A stretch of DNA of 64,000 bases from Shimia sediminis (GTDB taxonomy: Bacteria; Pseudomonadota; Alphaproteobacteria; Rhodobacterales; Rhodobacteraceae): contig NZ_RYZK01000007.1 in NCBI RefSeq assembly GCF_003990645.1, forward strand, positions 62,001 through 126,000, written 5' to 3'. Within the stretch, counting starts at the first letter, position 1; the number at the start of each line of letters is the position of its first letter. The position numbers and the translations under genes were made by a program. Under the pieces are notes generated by a model. The model had not been told where the DNA came from, did no database searches, and saw nothing but the letters and a program-made list of their open reading frames with translations. Shown one piece after another: positions 9,020 through 17,180 of the stretch.

Positions 9020-9920
9020 TCCGCGCCACAAAAGACCCGCTGTTGAATGGCCTACACTGGCCATGCTGATCCTGTGTTACGGAACATTCGTCATTGGAAC
9101 GACCTGGGCCACCACACTGTTTCTGCCACTGGGCATCCTGTTAACGACACTCGCGATTGCGCTGCATTCGTCCCTCACCCATGAGGTTTTGCACGGCCAT
9201 CCCTTCCGCAATCAGCGTTTGAGCGACCTGATGGTGCTTCCGGCCATTGGGTTGGCCATTCCCTATTACCGCTTTCGCGACACGCATCTTGCGCATCATC
9301 AGGATTCGATCCTGACCGACCCCTATGACGACCCCGAGACCAACTATCTCGACCCTGCGGTCTGGCAGGACATGCCACGCTGGTTGAAAGGGTTGCGCCG
9401 GTTCAACAACACGCTTCTTGGGCGGTTGCTGATTGGCCCGGCGCTGGGGCAGGTCTGTTTTATGGCAGGGGACTGGAAAGCCATCCGCAGCGGAGATGGC
9501 GCCGCGCTGCGTGGATGGCTCTGGCACGTTCCGGCTGTGGGGGTGGCCATCTGGTGGATGGTCGCTGTGTCAGCGCTGCCAATCTGGGCCTATCTGCTGT
9601 CGGCCTATGTGGCGCTCTCCATCCTGAAAATCCGCACCTTCCTCGAGCATCAGGCGCACGAGCGCGCACGGGGACGCACGGTCATCATCGAAGACCATGG
9701 GCCGCTGGCCTGGATATTCCTCTACAATTCGCTGCACGTGGTGCATCACATGCACCCGCGTGTCGCCTGGTACAATCTGCCCAGGCTCTTTCGTGAACAT
9801 CGCGAGCGCTATCTCAGCCGCAACGACAGCTACTACTACCGCTCTTACGCAGAGATTTTCAGCCGCTATTTCTTCAAGGCCAAAGACCCGGTGCCGCATC
9901 CGCTCTGGCCTCGCGACTGA
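9012..9920 (+). CDS. membrane fatty acid desaturase family protein
   Basis: This 302-residue integral membrane protein has the three histidine clusters of the di-iron desaturase/hydroxylase family: HSSLTHEVLHGH, HLAHH and HVVHHMHP. Four or more hydrophobic segments flank them. The family inserts double bonds or hydroxyl groups into acyl chains or carotenoids using O2. The start at 9012 was chosen because GGGGGCG precedes it and the N terminus then begins with a short polar region before the first helix. It follows the DUF2061 gene with overlap. The acyl or carotenoid substrate cannot be told from sequence alone. Confidence 0.85.
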   Translation: MSDPRHKRPAVEWPTLAMLILCYGTFVIGTTWATTLFLPLGILLTTLAIALHSSLTHEVLHGHPFRNQRLSDLMVLPAIGLAIPYYRFRDTHLAHHQDSILTDPYDDPETNYLDPAVWQDMPRWLKGLRRFNNTLLGRLLIGPALGQVCFMAGDWKAIRSGDGAALRGWLWHVPAVGVAIWWMVAVSALPIWAYLLSAYVALSILKIRTFLEHQAHERARGRTVIIEDHGPLAWIFLYNSLHVVHHMHPRVAWYNLPRLFREHRERYLSRNDSYYYRSYAEIFSRYFFKAKDPVPHPLWPRD

Positions 9921-9940
9921 CCCCATGATCTAAGGGCGGC

Positions 9941-10840
9941 ATGGATTTCTGGATTGTCGCCTCTTTGGCTGCCGCGCTGTTCCAGACAGTGCGTTTCATG
10001 CTGCAAAAGCACCTCGCCCAGGCCACCCTCTCTGCGGCAGGGGCCACGTTCGCGCGGTTTGTTTACTCTGCGCCCTTGGCAGTTCTGGCGCTGGGCCTGT
10101 GTCTCCTGGCTGGGGCACAGCTGTCTGCCCCCGGCATGTCCTTTTGGGTCTATGGTGCTTTTGGGGGGGCGGCGCAAATCACCGCCACCGTTTGTACGGT
10201 CCTCTTGTTCGGTCGGCGCAACTTTGCGGTGGGCATCACCTTCATCAAGGTCGAAGTCCTGATGACTGCTCTGGTCGGGCTGGTTCTTCTGGGGGATGTG
10301 CTCAGCCAGCTCGGGCTGATTGCCATTCTGATCGGCGTCACGGGCGTTCTGATACTCTCCGGCCCGGTCGAACGTACAGGCGCCCTGTGGCGACGCTTGC
10401 TCAGTCCCTCGGCTGCGTTGGGTCTGTTTGCCGGGGCGTTGTTTGGCGTGTCCGCCGTCTGTTATCGCGGCGCGTCGCTCGAGGTGGCCGCGGATGCGCC
10501 ACTGCTCCGGGCGCTGGTGACTCTTGCGGCGGTCACAACGCTGCAGACTCTGGGGATGGCCTTGTGGCTTTCGATACGCGAACCCCGGGAAATCGCCCGC
10601 GTCATGGCCGCCTGGAGAACCGCCGGATGGATCGGCCTGACCAGCATGGCTGGTTCTTTCAGCTGGTTCACGGCCTTCACACTGCAGAACGCCGCTTACG
10701 TCAAAGCCGTGGGGCAGGTCGAACTGATCTTTGCCATCCTGGCCTCGGTGCTGTTCTTCCGCGAAAAGATTACTCTGCGCGAATGGCTTGGCATGGCACT
10801 GCTGTCAGGGTCAATCTTTGCCCTGGTCCTGTGGCTCTAG
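9941..10840 (+). CDS. EamA/DMT-family transporter
   Basis: This 299-residue protein has ten predicted membrane helices arranged as two EamA halves, the drug/metabolite transporter layout. Features include an N-terminal FWIVASLAAALFQTVRFMLQK helix and a closing helix LGMALLSGSIFALVLWL. AAGGGCGGC lies directly before the ATG, 20 bp after the desaturase stop, so it is probably in the same transcript. EamA carriers export or import small metabolites; the substrate is unknown. Confidence 0.85.
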   Translation: MDFWIVASLAAALFQTVRFMLQKHLAQATLSAAGATFARFVYSAPLAVLALGLCLLAGAQLSAPGMSFWVYGAFGGAAQITATVCTVLLFGRRNFAVGITFIKVEVLMTALVGLVLLGDVLSQLGLIAILIGVTGVLILSGPVERTGALWRRLLSPSAALGLFAGALFGVSAVCYRGASLEVAADAPLLRALVTLAAVTTLQTLGMALWLSIREPREIARVMAAWRTAGWIGLTSMAGSFSWFTAFTLQNAAYVKAVGQVELIFAILASVLFFREKITLREWLGMALLSGSIFALVLWL

Positions 10841-10883
10841 GCCGATCCAGGCCTTCATTTCGCCAAAAATACTCCGGGGTGAA

Positions 10884-10938
10884 TTGGCCGCAGGCCAAAA
10901 GGGGCAGCGCCCCTCCACAGGCTCAGCTATGCTGAGCC
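10884..10938. terminator. cluster of three short hairpins in a convergent gap
   Basis: Three hairpins follow one another: TTGGCC-GCA-GGCCAA (10884-10898), GGGGC-AGC-GCCCC (10901-10913) and GGCTCAGC-TAT-GCTGAGCC (10920-10938, reported arms 8 bp). They lie in the 155-bp gap between the converging EamA and Nudix genes. There is no long T-run, so termination is likely but not certain. Confidence 0.5.
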
Positions 10939-10995
10939 ATGCCCAACAGGGTGCACTGCATCTCTGATGCAGAGTCAACCTGGCGGGAGCCTCGC

Positions 10996-11700
10996 TTATT
11001 CGTCGCGCCAATCGGGCATGCGCCCTTTGAGCTGCATGAACAGCGCTTCTTCGTCGGTGTTGCGAAAGAATGGCACGATTTCCGGCGGGCCTGGGTTGTC
11101 GACCCGCGCCTCCACCTCGGCCAGAACGACCTCGGTGATAAAGGGCAGATCGAACTCCCGCGCCTTCTGCAACGGAATCCACTGCAGGTGGGACAGCTCA
11201 TCACAGGCCTGCCCAAAGTCATCCGGATCGCTGGCCAGTTCCGCGGCATCCAGCAGGAAGAACCGCGCGTCAAAGCGGCGCGGACGGCCGGGGGGCGTGA
11301 TGGCGCGGAACACAAACTGCAGCGCGTGGCCCGAAGGCACATGGCCGGTTTCCGCATAACTCACCCAATCCTCGGGCGGTGTGATGTCCCAGGACCCTTT
11401 TTGCCCGATGATCTGCCCGGTTTCTTCCCAGAGTTCTCTGACCGCCGCGACAGCCAGGGGATGCGCCATACCAGGGTCGGATTGTTCCTGCAAACGCTCA
11501 AGACACAAGCCAGGCACCGGCCCCGCCAGGGGAATGTCAGCGTCGGCCTTGTCCACGGCCCCGCCCGGAAAGACGAACTTGTTGGGCATGAACGCCGCCT
11601 TGGCGCCACGTTGTCCCATCAGGATATGCGGATCACTGGCGCGATCACGCAGCACGATTACGGTTGCCGCATTGCGGATCGCTGTCTTGTCTACGGTCAT
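10996..11700 (-). CDS. Nudix hydrolase
   Basis: This 234-residue protein contains a Nudix domain. The box is interrupted, with GGAVDKADAD followed by an insertion and then the catalytic helix AVAAVRELWEETGQIIG (REx2EE pattern near residue 90). Nudix enzymes cleave nucleoside diphosphates linked to another group. The longer box resembles CoA-diphosphatase-like or NADH-pyrophosphatase-like relatives, but the substrate cannot be assigned. It lies 27 bp downstream of the DUF983 gene on the same strand, so the two are probably one transcript. Confidence 0.88.
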   Translation of the reverse strand: MTVDKTAIRNAATVIVLRDRASDPHILMGQRGAKAAFMPNKFVFPGGAVDKADADIPLAGPVPGLCLERLQEQSDPGMAHPLAVAAVRELWEETGQIIGQKGSWDITPPEDWVSYAETGHVPSGHALQFVFRAITPPGRPRRFDARFFLLDAAELASDPDDFGQACDELSHLQWIPLQKAREFDLPFITEVVLAEVEARVDNPGPPEIVPFFRNTDEEALFMQLKGRMPDWRDE

Positions 11701-11727
11701 TCTGCCCCCGGGCGTCTTATGTGGAGA

Positions 11728-12129
11728 TCAGGGGGCTTTTCGGTCGAACCCATGCATGCGCCGGGCCCATTGAAAGGCAACCACAACCCCCTTCAGTCTT
11801 GGCAGAAGGTAGAGGGAAAGCGCCACGCATCCAACCGCAAAAATCGTGAACATGATGAGCGGTTCAGGCCGCCAGGTCACAAACACGATATGCAACAGTG
11901 GGGCCATCAGGTGACCCACAATCAGGATGGTCAGGTAAGCTGGCCCATCATCGGCGCGCTGCGGAGTGAAATCCTCACGGCAAACCGAGCAGTTTTCGCG
12001 CACTTTCAGGTACCCCTTCAGGAGGGGGCCGTTGCCACAGTTCGGGCATTTTCGGCGCCACCCCTTGAATAGGGCAGGCCGAAGTGTGCGCTCTTCGGGC
12101 TGATCTATATCGACAGTCATGTCAGTCAT
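11728..12129 (-). CDS. DUF983 family membrane protein
   Basis: This 133-residue protein carries an N-terminal zinc-ribbon-like pair of cysteine motifs (CPNCGNG and CSVCRED, about residues 28-55) followed by two membrane helices (about 65-88 and 92-112). That is the DUF983 pattern. The start at 12129 was chosen because GAGGACAAA lies upstream; an in-frame start at 12192 would add a non-conserved leader. Some DUF983 genes lie near cytochrome oxidase assembly genes, but no such context exists here. Confidence 0.82.
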   Translation of the reverse strand: MTDMTVDIDQPEERTLRPALFKGWRRKCPNCGNGPLLKGYLKVRENCSVCREDFTPQRADDGPAYLTILIVGHLMAPLLHIVFVTWRPEPLIMFTIFAVGCVALSLYLLPRLKGVVVAFQWARRMHGFDRKAP

Positions 12130-12344
12130 TTTGTCCTCGCGTGTCCCAGGGGGAGAACATGAGACTGCGATTGTCTCAATAAAAGGGGACAAATCCGCCC
12201 CGCGTCCCGATGTCGCAAATTGTCTTGTAAAGTTTTGTACACGATCGCGAAAAAAATGCGACGGAAACCGATTGGTGCTGCGTTTTACCTCTCGAAAGCC
12301 AGTTGATGAAGCTGGTTTCTAAGGAAACGCAAAGGAGCAAGACT

Positions 12345-12848
12345 ATGAAACGAGCACTGATTATTTCCGGCGTTGTCGCCGCAGCCGTTGGCGTTACGGC
12401 CATCTCAGTTCAGGCCAAGGGCATGGGGCCGCGCGGGCCGATGCCGATGCCGATGGAGTTTTCCGAGCTGGATCTCGATGGCGACGGCCAGGTGACCCGC
12501 GAAGAGATGCAGGCCCAGGGCGAAAAGCGGTTCAGCGACGCCGATACGAATGGTGATGGCTTCCTGTCTCAGGACGAGATGAAGGCCCAGATGCTGAAGC
12601 AAATGGAAGCCCGCTTTGACAAGTTCGGCGCCCGCATGATGGAGCGCAAGGACACAGACGGTGACGGCCAGCTGAGCCTTGAGGAAATGCGTCCTAACGA
12701 AAAGCGTCAGGACAAGATGTTCGGCCGCTTTGACACCGACGGTGATGGCGTGATTTCCGAGGCGGAATTCAACGCCGCCAAGGAGAAAATGGCCGAGCAT
12801 CGCGGCAAGGGCAAATGGGGCAAACGTCAAGGCCAGGCCGAGAACTAA
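12345..12848 (+). CDS. exported EF-hand calcium-binding protein
   Basis: This 167-residue protein has a signal peptide (1-24, ending SVQA) and four EF-hand loops: DLDGDGQVTREE, DTNGDGFLSQDE, DTDGDGQLSLEE and DTDGDGVISEAE. All keep acidic residues at the metal positions. It is therefore a periplasmic four-site calcium binder. AAAGGAGCAAGACT precedes the ATG at 12345. It sits 95 bp upstream of an ECF sigma factor operon on the same strand, which suggests it either supplies a calcium signal or is a target of that sigma factor. The methionine-rich insert MGPRGPMPMPM is unusual. Confidence 0.92.
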   Translation: MKRALIISGVVAAAVGVTAISVQAKGMGPRGPMPMPMEFSELDLDGDGQVTREEMQAQGEKRFSDADTNGDGFLSQDEMKAQMLKQMEARFDKFGARMMERKDTDGDGQLSLEEMRPNEKRQDKMFGRFDTDGDGVISEAEFNAAKEKMAEHRGKGKWGKRQGQAEN

Positions 12849-12861
12849 GCCCCAACTTGAT

Positions 12862-12895
12862 CCCCGGGCGCATATGTCCCCAACAGTGCCCGGGG
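12862..12895. other. 8-bp inverted repeat between EF-hand and sigma genes
   Basis: CCCCGGGC (12862-12869) and GCCCGGGG (12888-12895) form a strong stem with an 18-base loop and no T-run. It could attenuate or end the EF-hand transcript, or be a regulatory site in front of the sigma operon. Confidence 0.4.
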
Positions 12896-12943
12896 GTCGC
12901 AAGAATTGCCAAGGTGCCGGAAAGAGGCTAGGCCAACGGAACC

Positions 12944-13528
12944 ATGCAGATGCCGTTTGATGCAGAAAAAGACATACCCGACGAGGCGTTGCTGGTGCTT
13001 TATGCCAACGGGGATGCCGCGGCGGCGCGGGCATTGACGCTGCGGCTGACACCGCGGGTCTTTGGCCATGCCAACCGTCTGCTGGGGGACCGGGCCGAGG
13101 CCGAGGATGTCGCACAGGAAGCGCTATTGCGACTGTGGAAGATCGCTCCTGAGTGGCGGCAGGGCGAGGCACAGGTCACCACATGGCTTTATCGCGTGGT
13201 CGCCAACCTTTGCACTGATCGTCTGCGCAAGCGGCGAGGGGTGGCATTGGATGCGGTGCCGGAACCAGAGGATGGCGCGGCCTCGCCGGCCGAGCAGATG
13301 CAGGAACGTGCTCGGGTTGATGCGTTGCAGGAAGCCCTGGGCAGCCTGCCAGACCGGCAGCGGCAGGCCGTGGTGCTGCGCCACATCGAAGGGTTTACCA
13401 ACCCGGAGATTGCCGAGGTAATGGAAATCAGCGTCGAGGCGGTGGAAAGCCTCACGGCGCGGGGAAAACGGGCGCTGGCTGCGGCTTTGGCTGGGCGGCG
13501 CGAAGAACTGGGGTATCACGATGACTGA
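12944..13528 (+). CDS. ECF-type RNA polymerase sigma factor
   Basis: This 194-residue protein has sigma region 2 (about 25-95, ANRLLGDRAEAEDVAQEALLR and TTWLYRVVANLCTDRLRKRR) and region 4 (about 125-180, LPDRQRQAVVLRHIEGFTNPEIAEVM followed by the ESLTARGKRAL helix). The acidic linker between them lies around residues 98-115. It is the first gene of a three-gene operon with a small membrane protein and a CpxP-like protein, both overlapping or closely spaced. That arrangement fits a cell-envelope or metal stress response. The ECF subgroup was not determined. Confidence 0.9.
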   Translation: MQMPFDAEKDIPDEALLVLYANGDAAAARALTLRLTPRVFGHANRLLGDRAEAEDVAQEALLRLWKIAPEWRQGEAQVTTWLYRVVANLCTDRLRKRRGVALDAVPEPEDGAASPAEQMQERARVDALQEALGSLPDRQRQAVVLRHIEGFTNPEIAEVMEISVEAVESLTARGKRALAAALAGRREELGYHDD

Positions 13529-13895
13529 GAAAGATCGCGACAACACCATGCTGGACGACCTCTTTGCTGCGGCGCGGAGCGACACGCGCCAGGCGCCGCC
13601 ACCCGATCTGCTGGCGCGGGTGCTGGCCGATGCTGAAGCCGAGCAGCCCACCGCAGAGGCGTTCGACACCACGCGCGTTCGGCGCCCCGGTCGCTGGCAG
13701 CAATTCGTGACGGTGATCGGCGGATGGCCGTCGCTGACAGGTTTGGCTGCGGCCACGATGGCAAGCGTCTGGATCGGCTTCAGCGCTTCCACGACAATGC
13801 TGCCCTATGGTCTCAGTAATCTGGTGACCGGGGATGCCGAACTTTACCTCACCTATCTTGAAACCGGTGAATTCATTGACGACGAGGACTTGTAA
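13521..13895 (+). CDS. small single-pass membrane protein, probable anti-sigma factor
   Basis: This 124-residue protein overlaps the sigma factor by 8 bases. The N-terminal 70 residues are hydrophilic with a helical DLLARVLADAEAEQP segment. One membrane helix follows (about 73-98) and then a short acidic tail ending IDDEDL. A cytosolic helical region plus one membrane span, translationally coupled to an ECF sigma gene, is the usual anti-sigma layout. No zinc-binding HxxxCxxC motif is present, so it is not a ZAS-type protein. The role is inferred from position. Confidence 0.65.
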   Translation: MTEKDRDNTMLDDLFAAARSDTRQAPPPDLLARVLADAEAEQPTAEAFDTTRVRRPGRWQQFVTVIGGWPSLTGLAAATMASVWIGFSASTTMLPYGLSNLVTGDAELYLTYLETGEFIDDEDL

Positions 13896-13898
13896 GCC

Positions 13899-14411
13899 AT
13901 GAGCACTGAAATCCCCAAAAAACTGGGTATGAAACGCTGGCTCCGGGTGGTGCTGGTCCTGTCACTGACCATGAACCTCGTGGTGATCGGTCTGATTGGC
14001 GGTGCAGCTCTGCGCTTTGGCAAGTCCGGTCCACCACATATGTCAGGGCCTGACGGCCTGCCGATTATCAGCGCTTTGGATCGTGCTGACCGCCGTGACA
14101 TCGGCAAATCCATCCGCAAGGCCTCGCGCGCACTCGGAGATCGCGCAGCCAGGGCCGAGAAAGACAAGGCCCACTACCAACGGATTGCGGATATGATCGA
14201 AGCCGATCCGGTGGATACCGACGCTTTGCGCGCGGCGGGGGCTGCCTTGGATGATCGTATGTCACAACGCAGACAGATTGCGCAGGATGCCTGGATCAAC
14301 AAGGTCGCGGGCATGAACCTGGAAGATCGCAAGTCCTATGCAGCGCGTCTGCGTGATATTTTGGATAACCCGAAAGAATGGCGCAAGAAATCGGTGCGCA
14401 AGGATCACTAG
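13899..14411 (+). CDS. periplasmic metal-sensor-like protein (CpxP/CnrX type)
   Basis: This 170-residue protein has one N-terminal membrane anchor (about 14-38, VVLVLSLTMNLVVIGLIGGAA) and a long helical periplasmic domain. That domain is rich in charged residues and has the repeated R-x-x-R/K pattern of heavy-metal-sensor proteins. It starts 3 bp after the preceding gene. In CnrYXH-like systems such a protein works with an anti-sigma factor, so this could be the periplasmic sensor for the module. No His-Met cluster for a specific metal is obvious, so the ligand is open. Confidence 0.7.
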   Translation: MSTEIPKKLGMKRWLRVVLVLSLTMNLVVIGLIGGAALRFGKSGPPHMSGPDGLPIISALDRADRRDIGKSIRKASRALGDRAARAEKDKAHYQRIADMIEADPVDTDALRAAGAALDDRMSQRRQIAQDAWINKVAGMNLEDRKSYAARLRDILDNPKEWRKKSVRKDH

Positions 14412-14427
14412 ATCCTGAGCAGTGTTG

Positions 14428-15849
14428 TCACTGCCTGGCGGCTGCGGCGCTGCCACCGGCATTACCGGGACCGGTCAGCAAGACCTGATTGCGTCCCGTT
14501 GACTTGGCCCGGTAGAGCGCCTGATCCGCCTCTTCCAACAGCGCCGCGCCACTTGCGTCCACTGCGTTGAGGTGGTCGCGGGCCATAGCGACGCCAATAC
14601 TGACCGTCACAGGAATACACAGGTCCTTTTTCTTGAGCGTCACCGGCGTCTCGCCGATCAAGCGGCAAAGCTCGGCGGCTTTTGCGCTGGCAACTGCGCG
14701 AGAGGTGGCAGGCAGCACGATTAGAAACTCTTCTCCTCCGATCCGCGCCAAGAGATCGACCGGCCTCAGACCGTCGCGCAGACGATGGGCCACATTGACC
14801 AGCACAGCATCACCGGCGGCATGCCCGTAGCGGTCATTGATCGCCTTGAAGTGATCCAGGTCCGCCACCATTACCGCAAAATTGCGGTTGCCGTGGGCAC
14901 TGAATTCGGCCAGGCGTTCCAGATGGGGCAGCGCATAACGACGGTTATACAAACCGGTCAGCGGGTCGGTCACCGCGGCCTCCAGCCCATCGCGCAGGTT
15001 CTGGCGAAGCCCGTCGCGAAACCGCTTGCGTTTGATGATCGTGGCCAGACGCAGGGCCATTTCCTCGGCGTCGAACCCATCCTCCATCACATCGCTGGCG
15101 CCCAGATCCAGCGCGTCCACCTCGGCCCGGTCACAGCCGGGGGGCAGAATGATCAAAACACCCGAATGGCGTGTCGCCGCACGGGCGCGAATCTCGGCCA
15201 ACAGGCGCAAACCGTCTTCGGGTGCTTTTTCGTCCAGCGCGATCACGAAACTGTCGGGCGAAGACAGGCGCCCGATCCCCCGCAGCGCTTCGCTGACCGG
15301 TTTGTGAGCCATGTGATAGGGGACCAAGGGTTTCAACCGATTGCGCCATGTCAGCGCCGTACGGCTGTCCGGCGTGGCAAACAACACCTGCGCCGGGCCG
15401 TCAAACCCGGCCTGTGCCTCGGCAAATCCGAGAGCCTGCGAAGTGCGATGCGGCAGGGCGACGTCTTCTTCACCCTCGCGCAGCCTAAGCAGAGCGCGGA
15501 TACGCGCCAGCAATGCGGATTCGTCGACCGGTTTGGCAAAGACATGATCCGCACCAGCCTCGAGGGCCTGTTTACGAAAGGCACGCGAGGAATCATCCGA
15601 CATCATCAACAGGGGGATCCCCGCGCTCGGAGCGGCCTTTTTCAGCGCCTTGCAGGCCGCCAGCCCATCGTCGTCCCCCGCGGCCGCCGTGCCGATCAGG
15701 ATCAGGTCCGGCAAACCCCGGCGGATCAATAGCTGTGCGTCTTTCAGGGTGTTTGCCTGAACCACCTGGTAAAAGGCGGCAGACAGTTTGACCTTGAGCA
15801 CAATGCGGTTCGTTGGAACGCTGTCGAGGATCAGAATCTTGCCTGGCAT
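14428..15849 (-). CDS. pleD: PleD-like response regulator / diguanylate cyclase with degenerate receiver
   Basis: This 473-residue protein has the REC-REC-GGDEF layout. The GGDEF domain looks active (DPLTGLYNRRYALPHLERL, RIGGEEFLIVLP) and keeps the RxxD inhibitory site five residues before GGEEF. The first receiver is degenerate. Asp53, the phospho-acceptor of Caulobacter PleD, is Gly53 here (LILIGTAAAGDDDG), the acidic pair is D9-S10, and the conserved lysine remains (FAKPVD). Output is probably c-di-GMP synthesis, but activation must differ from aspartyl phosphorylation. The start at 15849 gives the family N terminus MPGKILIL. Divergent from the DUF3572 gene, as in many alphaproteobacteria. 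Confidence 0.9.
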   Translation of the reverse strand: MPGKILILDSVPTNRIVLKVKLSAAFYQVVQANTLKDAQLLIRRGLPDLILIGTAAAGDDDGLAACKALKKAAPSAGIPLLMMSDDSSRAFRKQALEAGADHVFAKPVDESALLARIRALLRLREGEEDVALPHRTSQALGFAEAQAGFDGPAQVLFATPDSRTALTWRNRLKPLVPYHMAHKPVSEALRGIGRLSSPDSFVIALDEKAPEDGLRLLAEIRARAATRHSGVLIILPPGCDRAEVDALDLGASDVMEDGFDAEEMALRLATIIKRKRFRDGLRQNLRDGLEAAVTDPLTGLYNRRYALPHLERLAEFSAHGNRNFAVMVADLDHFKAINDRYGHAAGDAVLVNVAHRLRDGLRPVDLLARIGGEEFLIVLPATSRAVASAKAAELCRLIGETPVTLKKKDLCIPVTVSIGVAMARDHLNAVDASGAALLEEADQALYRAKSTGRNQVLLTGPGNAGGSAAAARQ

Positions 15850-15907
15850 GGAGCAACCTGGTGCTTGCATAGAAGTTGATTCAGTTTGTATTCGCATTGG
15901 TTAAGAA

Positions 15908-16213
15908 ATGATTTCGAAAGTGATGAAAATGGCAATGAATGAAGAGGCCGCGCAGGTTCTTGCGCTTCAGGCACTGGCCTGGCTGGTGGGCAATGACGAC
16001 CTCGTGGGGGTGTTTCTGGGTGCCACCGGGGCCGCCGCAGACGATCTCAGGGCGCAGGCCGGGGATCGCGCTTTCCAGATCTCGGTGCTCGAATTCCTGA
16101 CCATGGACGACGCCTGGGTCATGTCCTTTTGCGACACCAGCGGTCATGCCTATGACGCGCCGTTGATGGCACGCAACGTTCTGGCCGGGGAAGCCGGGCG
16201 GCACTGGACCTGA
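15908..16213 (+). CDS. DUF3572 family protein
   Basis: This protein of up to 101 residues belongs to DUF3572, recognisable by ALQALAWLVGNDDLVGVFLGATG and the closing FLTMDDAWVMSFCD. It is divergent from the PleD-like gene with a 58-bp shared promoter region. No function is known. In-frame starts at 15923, 15929 and 15935 are possible; the last, beginning MNEEAAQVLALQ, fits family N termini best, but no clear ribosome binding site decides. Confidence 0.8.
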   Translation: MISKVMKMAMNEEAAQVLALQALAWLVGNDDLVGVFLGATGAAADDLRAQAGDRAFQISVLEFLTMDDAWVMSFCDTSGHAYDAPLMARNVLAGEAGRHWT

Positions 16214-16299
16214 ACGGCATCAAATGCCCAAGAATGGCTCTTGTCTCGGGCGGCAGAGGCGGGCAGGGTGAAGCCGAAACAACAAGCGGACCCAACCTG

Positions 16300-16989
16300 A
16301 TGCGCGTAGACGGACTATTGTTTGACAAGGACGGCACCCTGTTTGATTTCGGGGCCACGTGGAATACATGGGCTGCGCGCATGATCCCGGAAATGGCCGA
16401 AGGGGACAGCGATCTGGCAGAGCGCATTGCGCAAGAGCTGGACTATGATCTGGCGCGCCAGACCTTTCTGCCGCACAGCGCCATCATTGCTGGTACAAAT
16501 CGGGATGCCGCCGAGGCCGTGGCGCGCGCCATGCCTCACCGCGAGGTCGCGGAACTGGAAACCACTCTGATGCACGCTGCTTCAACGGCGCCGCTGATGG
16601 AGGCGGTGCCGCTCGCGCCCTTTCTCGACGGGCTATCGCAGCACGGGTTGCGGCTGGGGGTGATGACCAACGACACCGAATTTGCGGCTCGCGCGCATCT
16701 TGGCAGTGTTGGCGTGGACGGGCACTTCGATCTAATTCTTGGGTTTGACAGCGGCTTTGGGGCCAAGCCTGATCCCGGACCTTTGTTGGCGTTTTCCGAC
16801 CGCTTTGGTCTGGCGCCTGAGCGGGTGGCCATGGTGGGCGACAGCACCCACGATCTGATCGCTGGCCATCGGGCGGGCATGCAGACGATTGCCGTGCTGA
16901 CAGGCATGGCGACCGAGGCGGAACTGGCGCCCTATGCGGACGTGGTGTTCCCGAACATCGGTCACATCCCCGGCTGGCTCGCCACCTGA
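16300..16989 (+). CDS. HAD-superfamily phosphatase (phosphoglycolate-phosphatase-like)
   Basis: This 229-residue protein has the four HAD motifs: FDKDGTLFD (nucleophile and acid, residues 8-16), VMTNDT, KPDPGPLL and VGDSTHDLIAGHRAG. The cap region lies between motifs 1 and 2 (C1 type). The fold and length fit Gph-like small-molecule phosphatases that clear 2-phosphoglycolate or similar. The start at 16300 places the nucleophile at the usual distance; an upstream in-frame ATG at 16234 would add 22 non-conserved residues. Substrate not determined. Confidence 0.85.
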   Translation: MRVDGLLFDKDGTLFDFGATWNTWAARMIPEMAEGDSDLAERIAQELDYDLARQTFLPHSAIIAGTNRDAAEAVARAMPHREVAELETTLMHAASTAPLMEAVPLAPFLDGLSQHGLRLGVMTNDTEFAARAHLGSVGVDGHFDLILGFDSGFGAKPDPGPLLAFSDRFGLAPERVAMVGDSTHDLIAGHRAGMQTIAVLTGMATEAELAPYADVVFPNIGHIPGWLAT

Positions 16990-17026
16990 AGACACTCAAA
17001 ACGTCAGGACCGGGGCACAGCCCCGA

Positions 17027-17067
17027 CGCCAAAAGCAGCAGGCTTCTGGCGGCCCTTTGGCGTTTTT
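17027..17067 (+). terminator. possible rho-independent terminator after the HAD gene
   Basis: CGCCAAA (17027-17033) pairs with TTTGGCG (17056-17062) and is followed at once by TTTTT. A smaller hairpin, GGGGC-ACA-GCCCC, lies just upstream (about 17012-17024). The loop of the main stem is long (22 bases), so strength is uncertain. Confidence 0.5.
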
Positions 17068-17180
17068 CGAAAAGATGACCCCATTCGGTCGCCGAAAACG
17101 ACAGCTTCTGTCGCAAAGGCGCAATTTGCACATGAGAGAGTGGTGTTTCTTGGAGGAAACCAGGGCTCAGGGAGAGTGTC

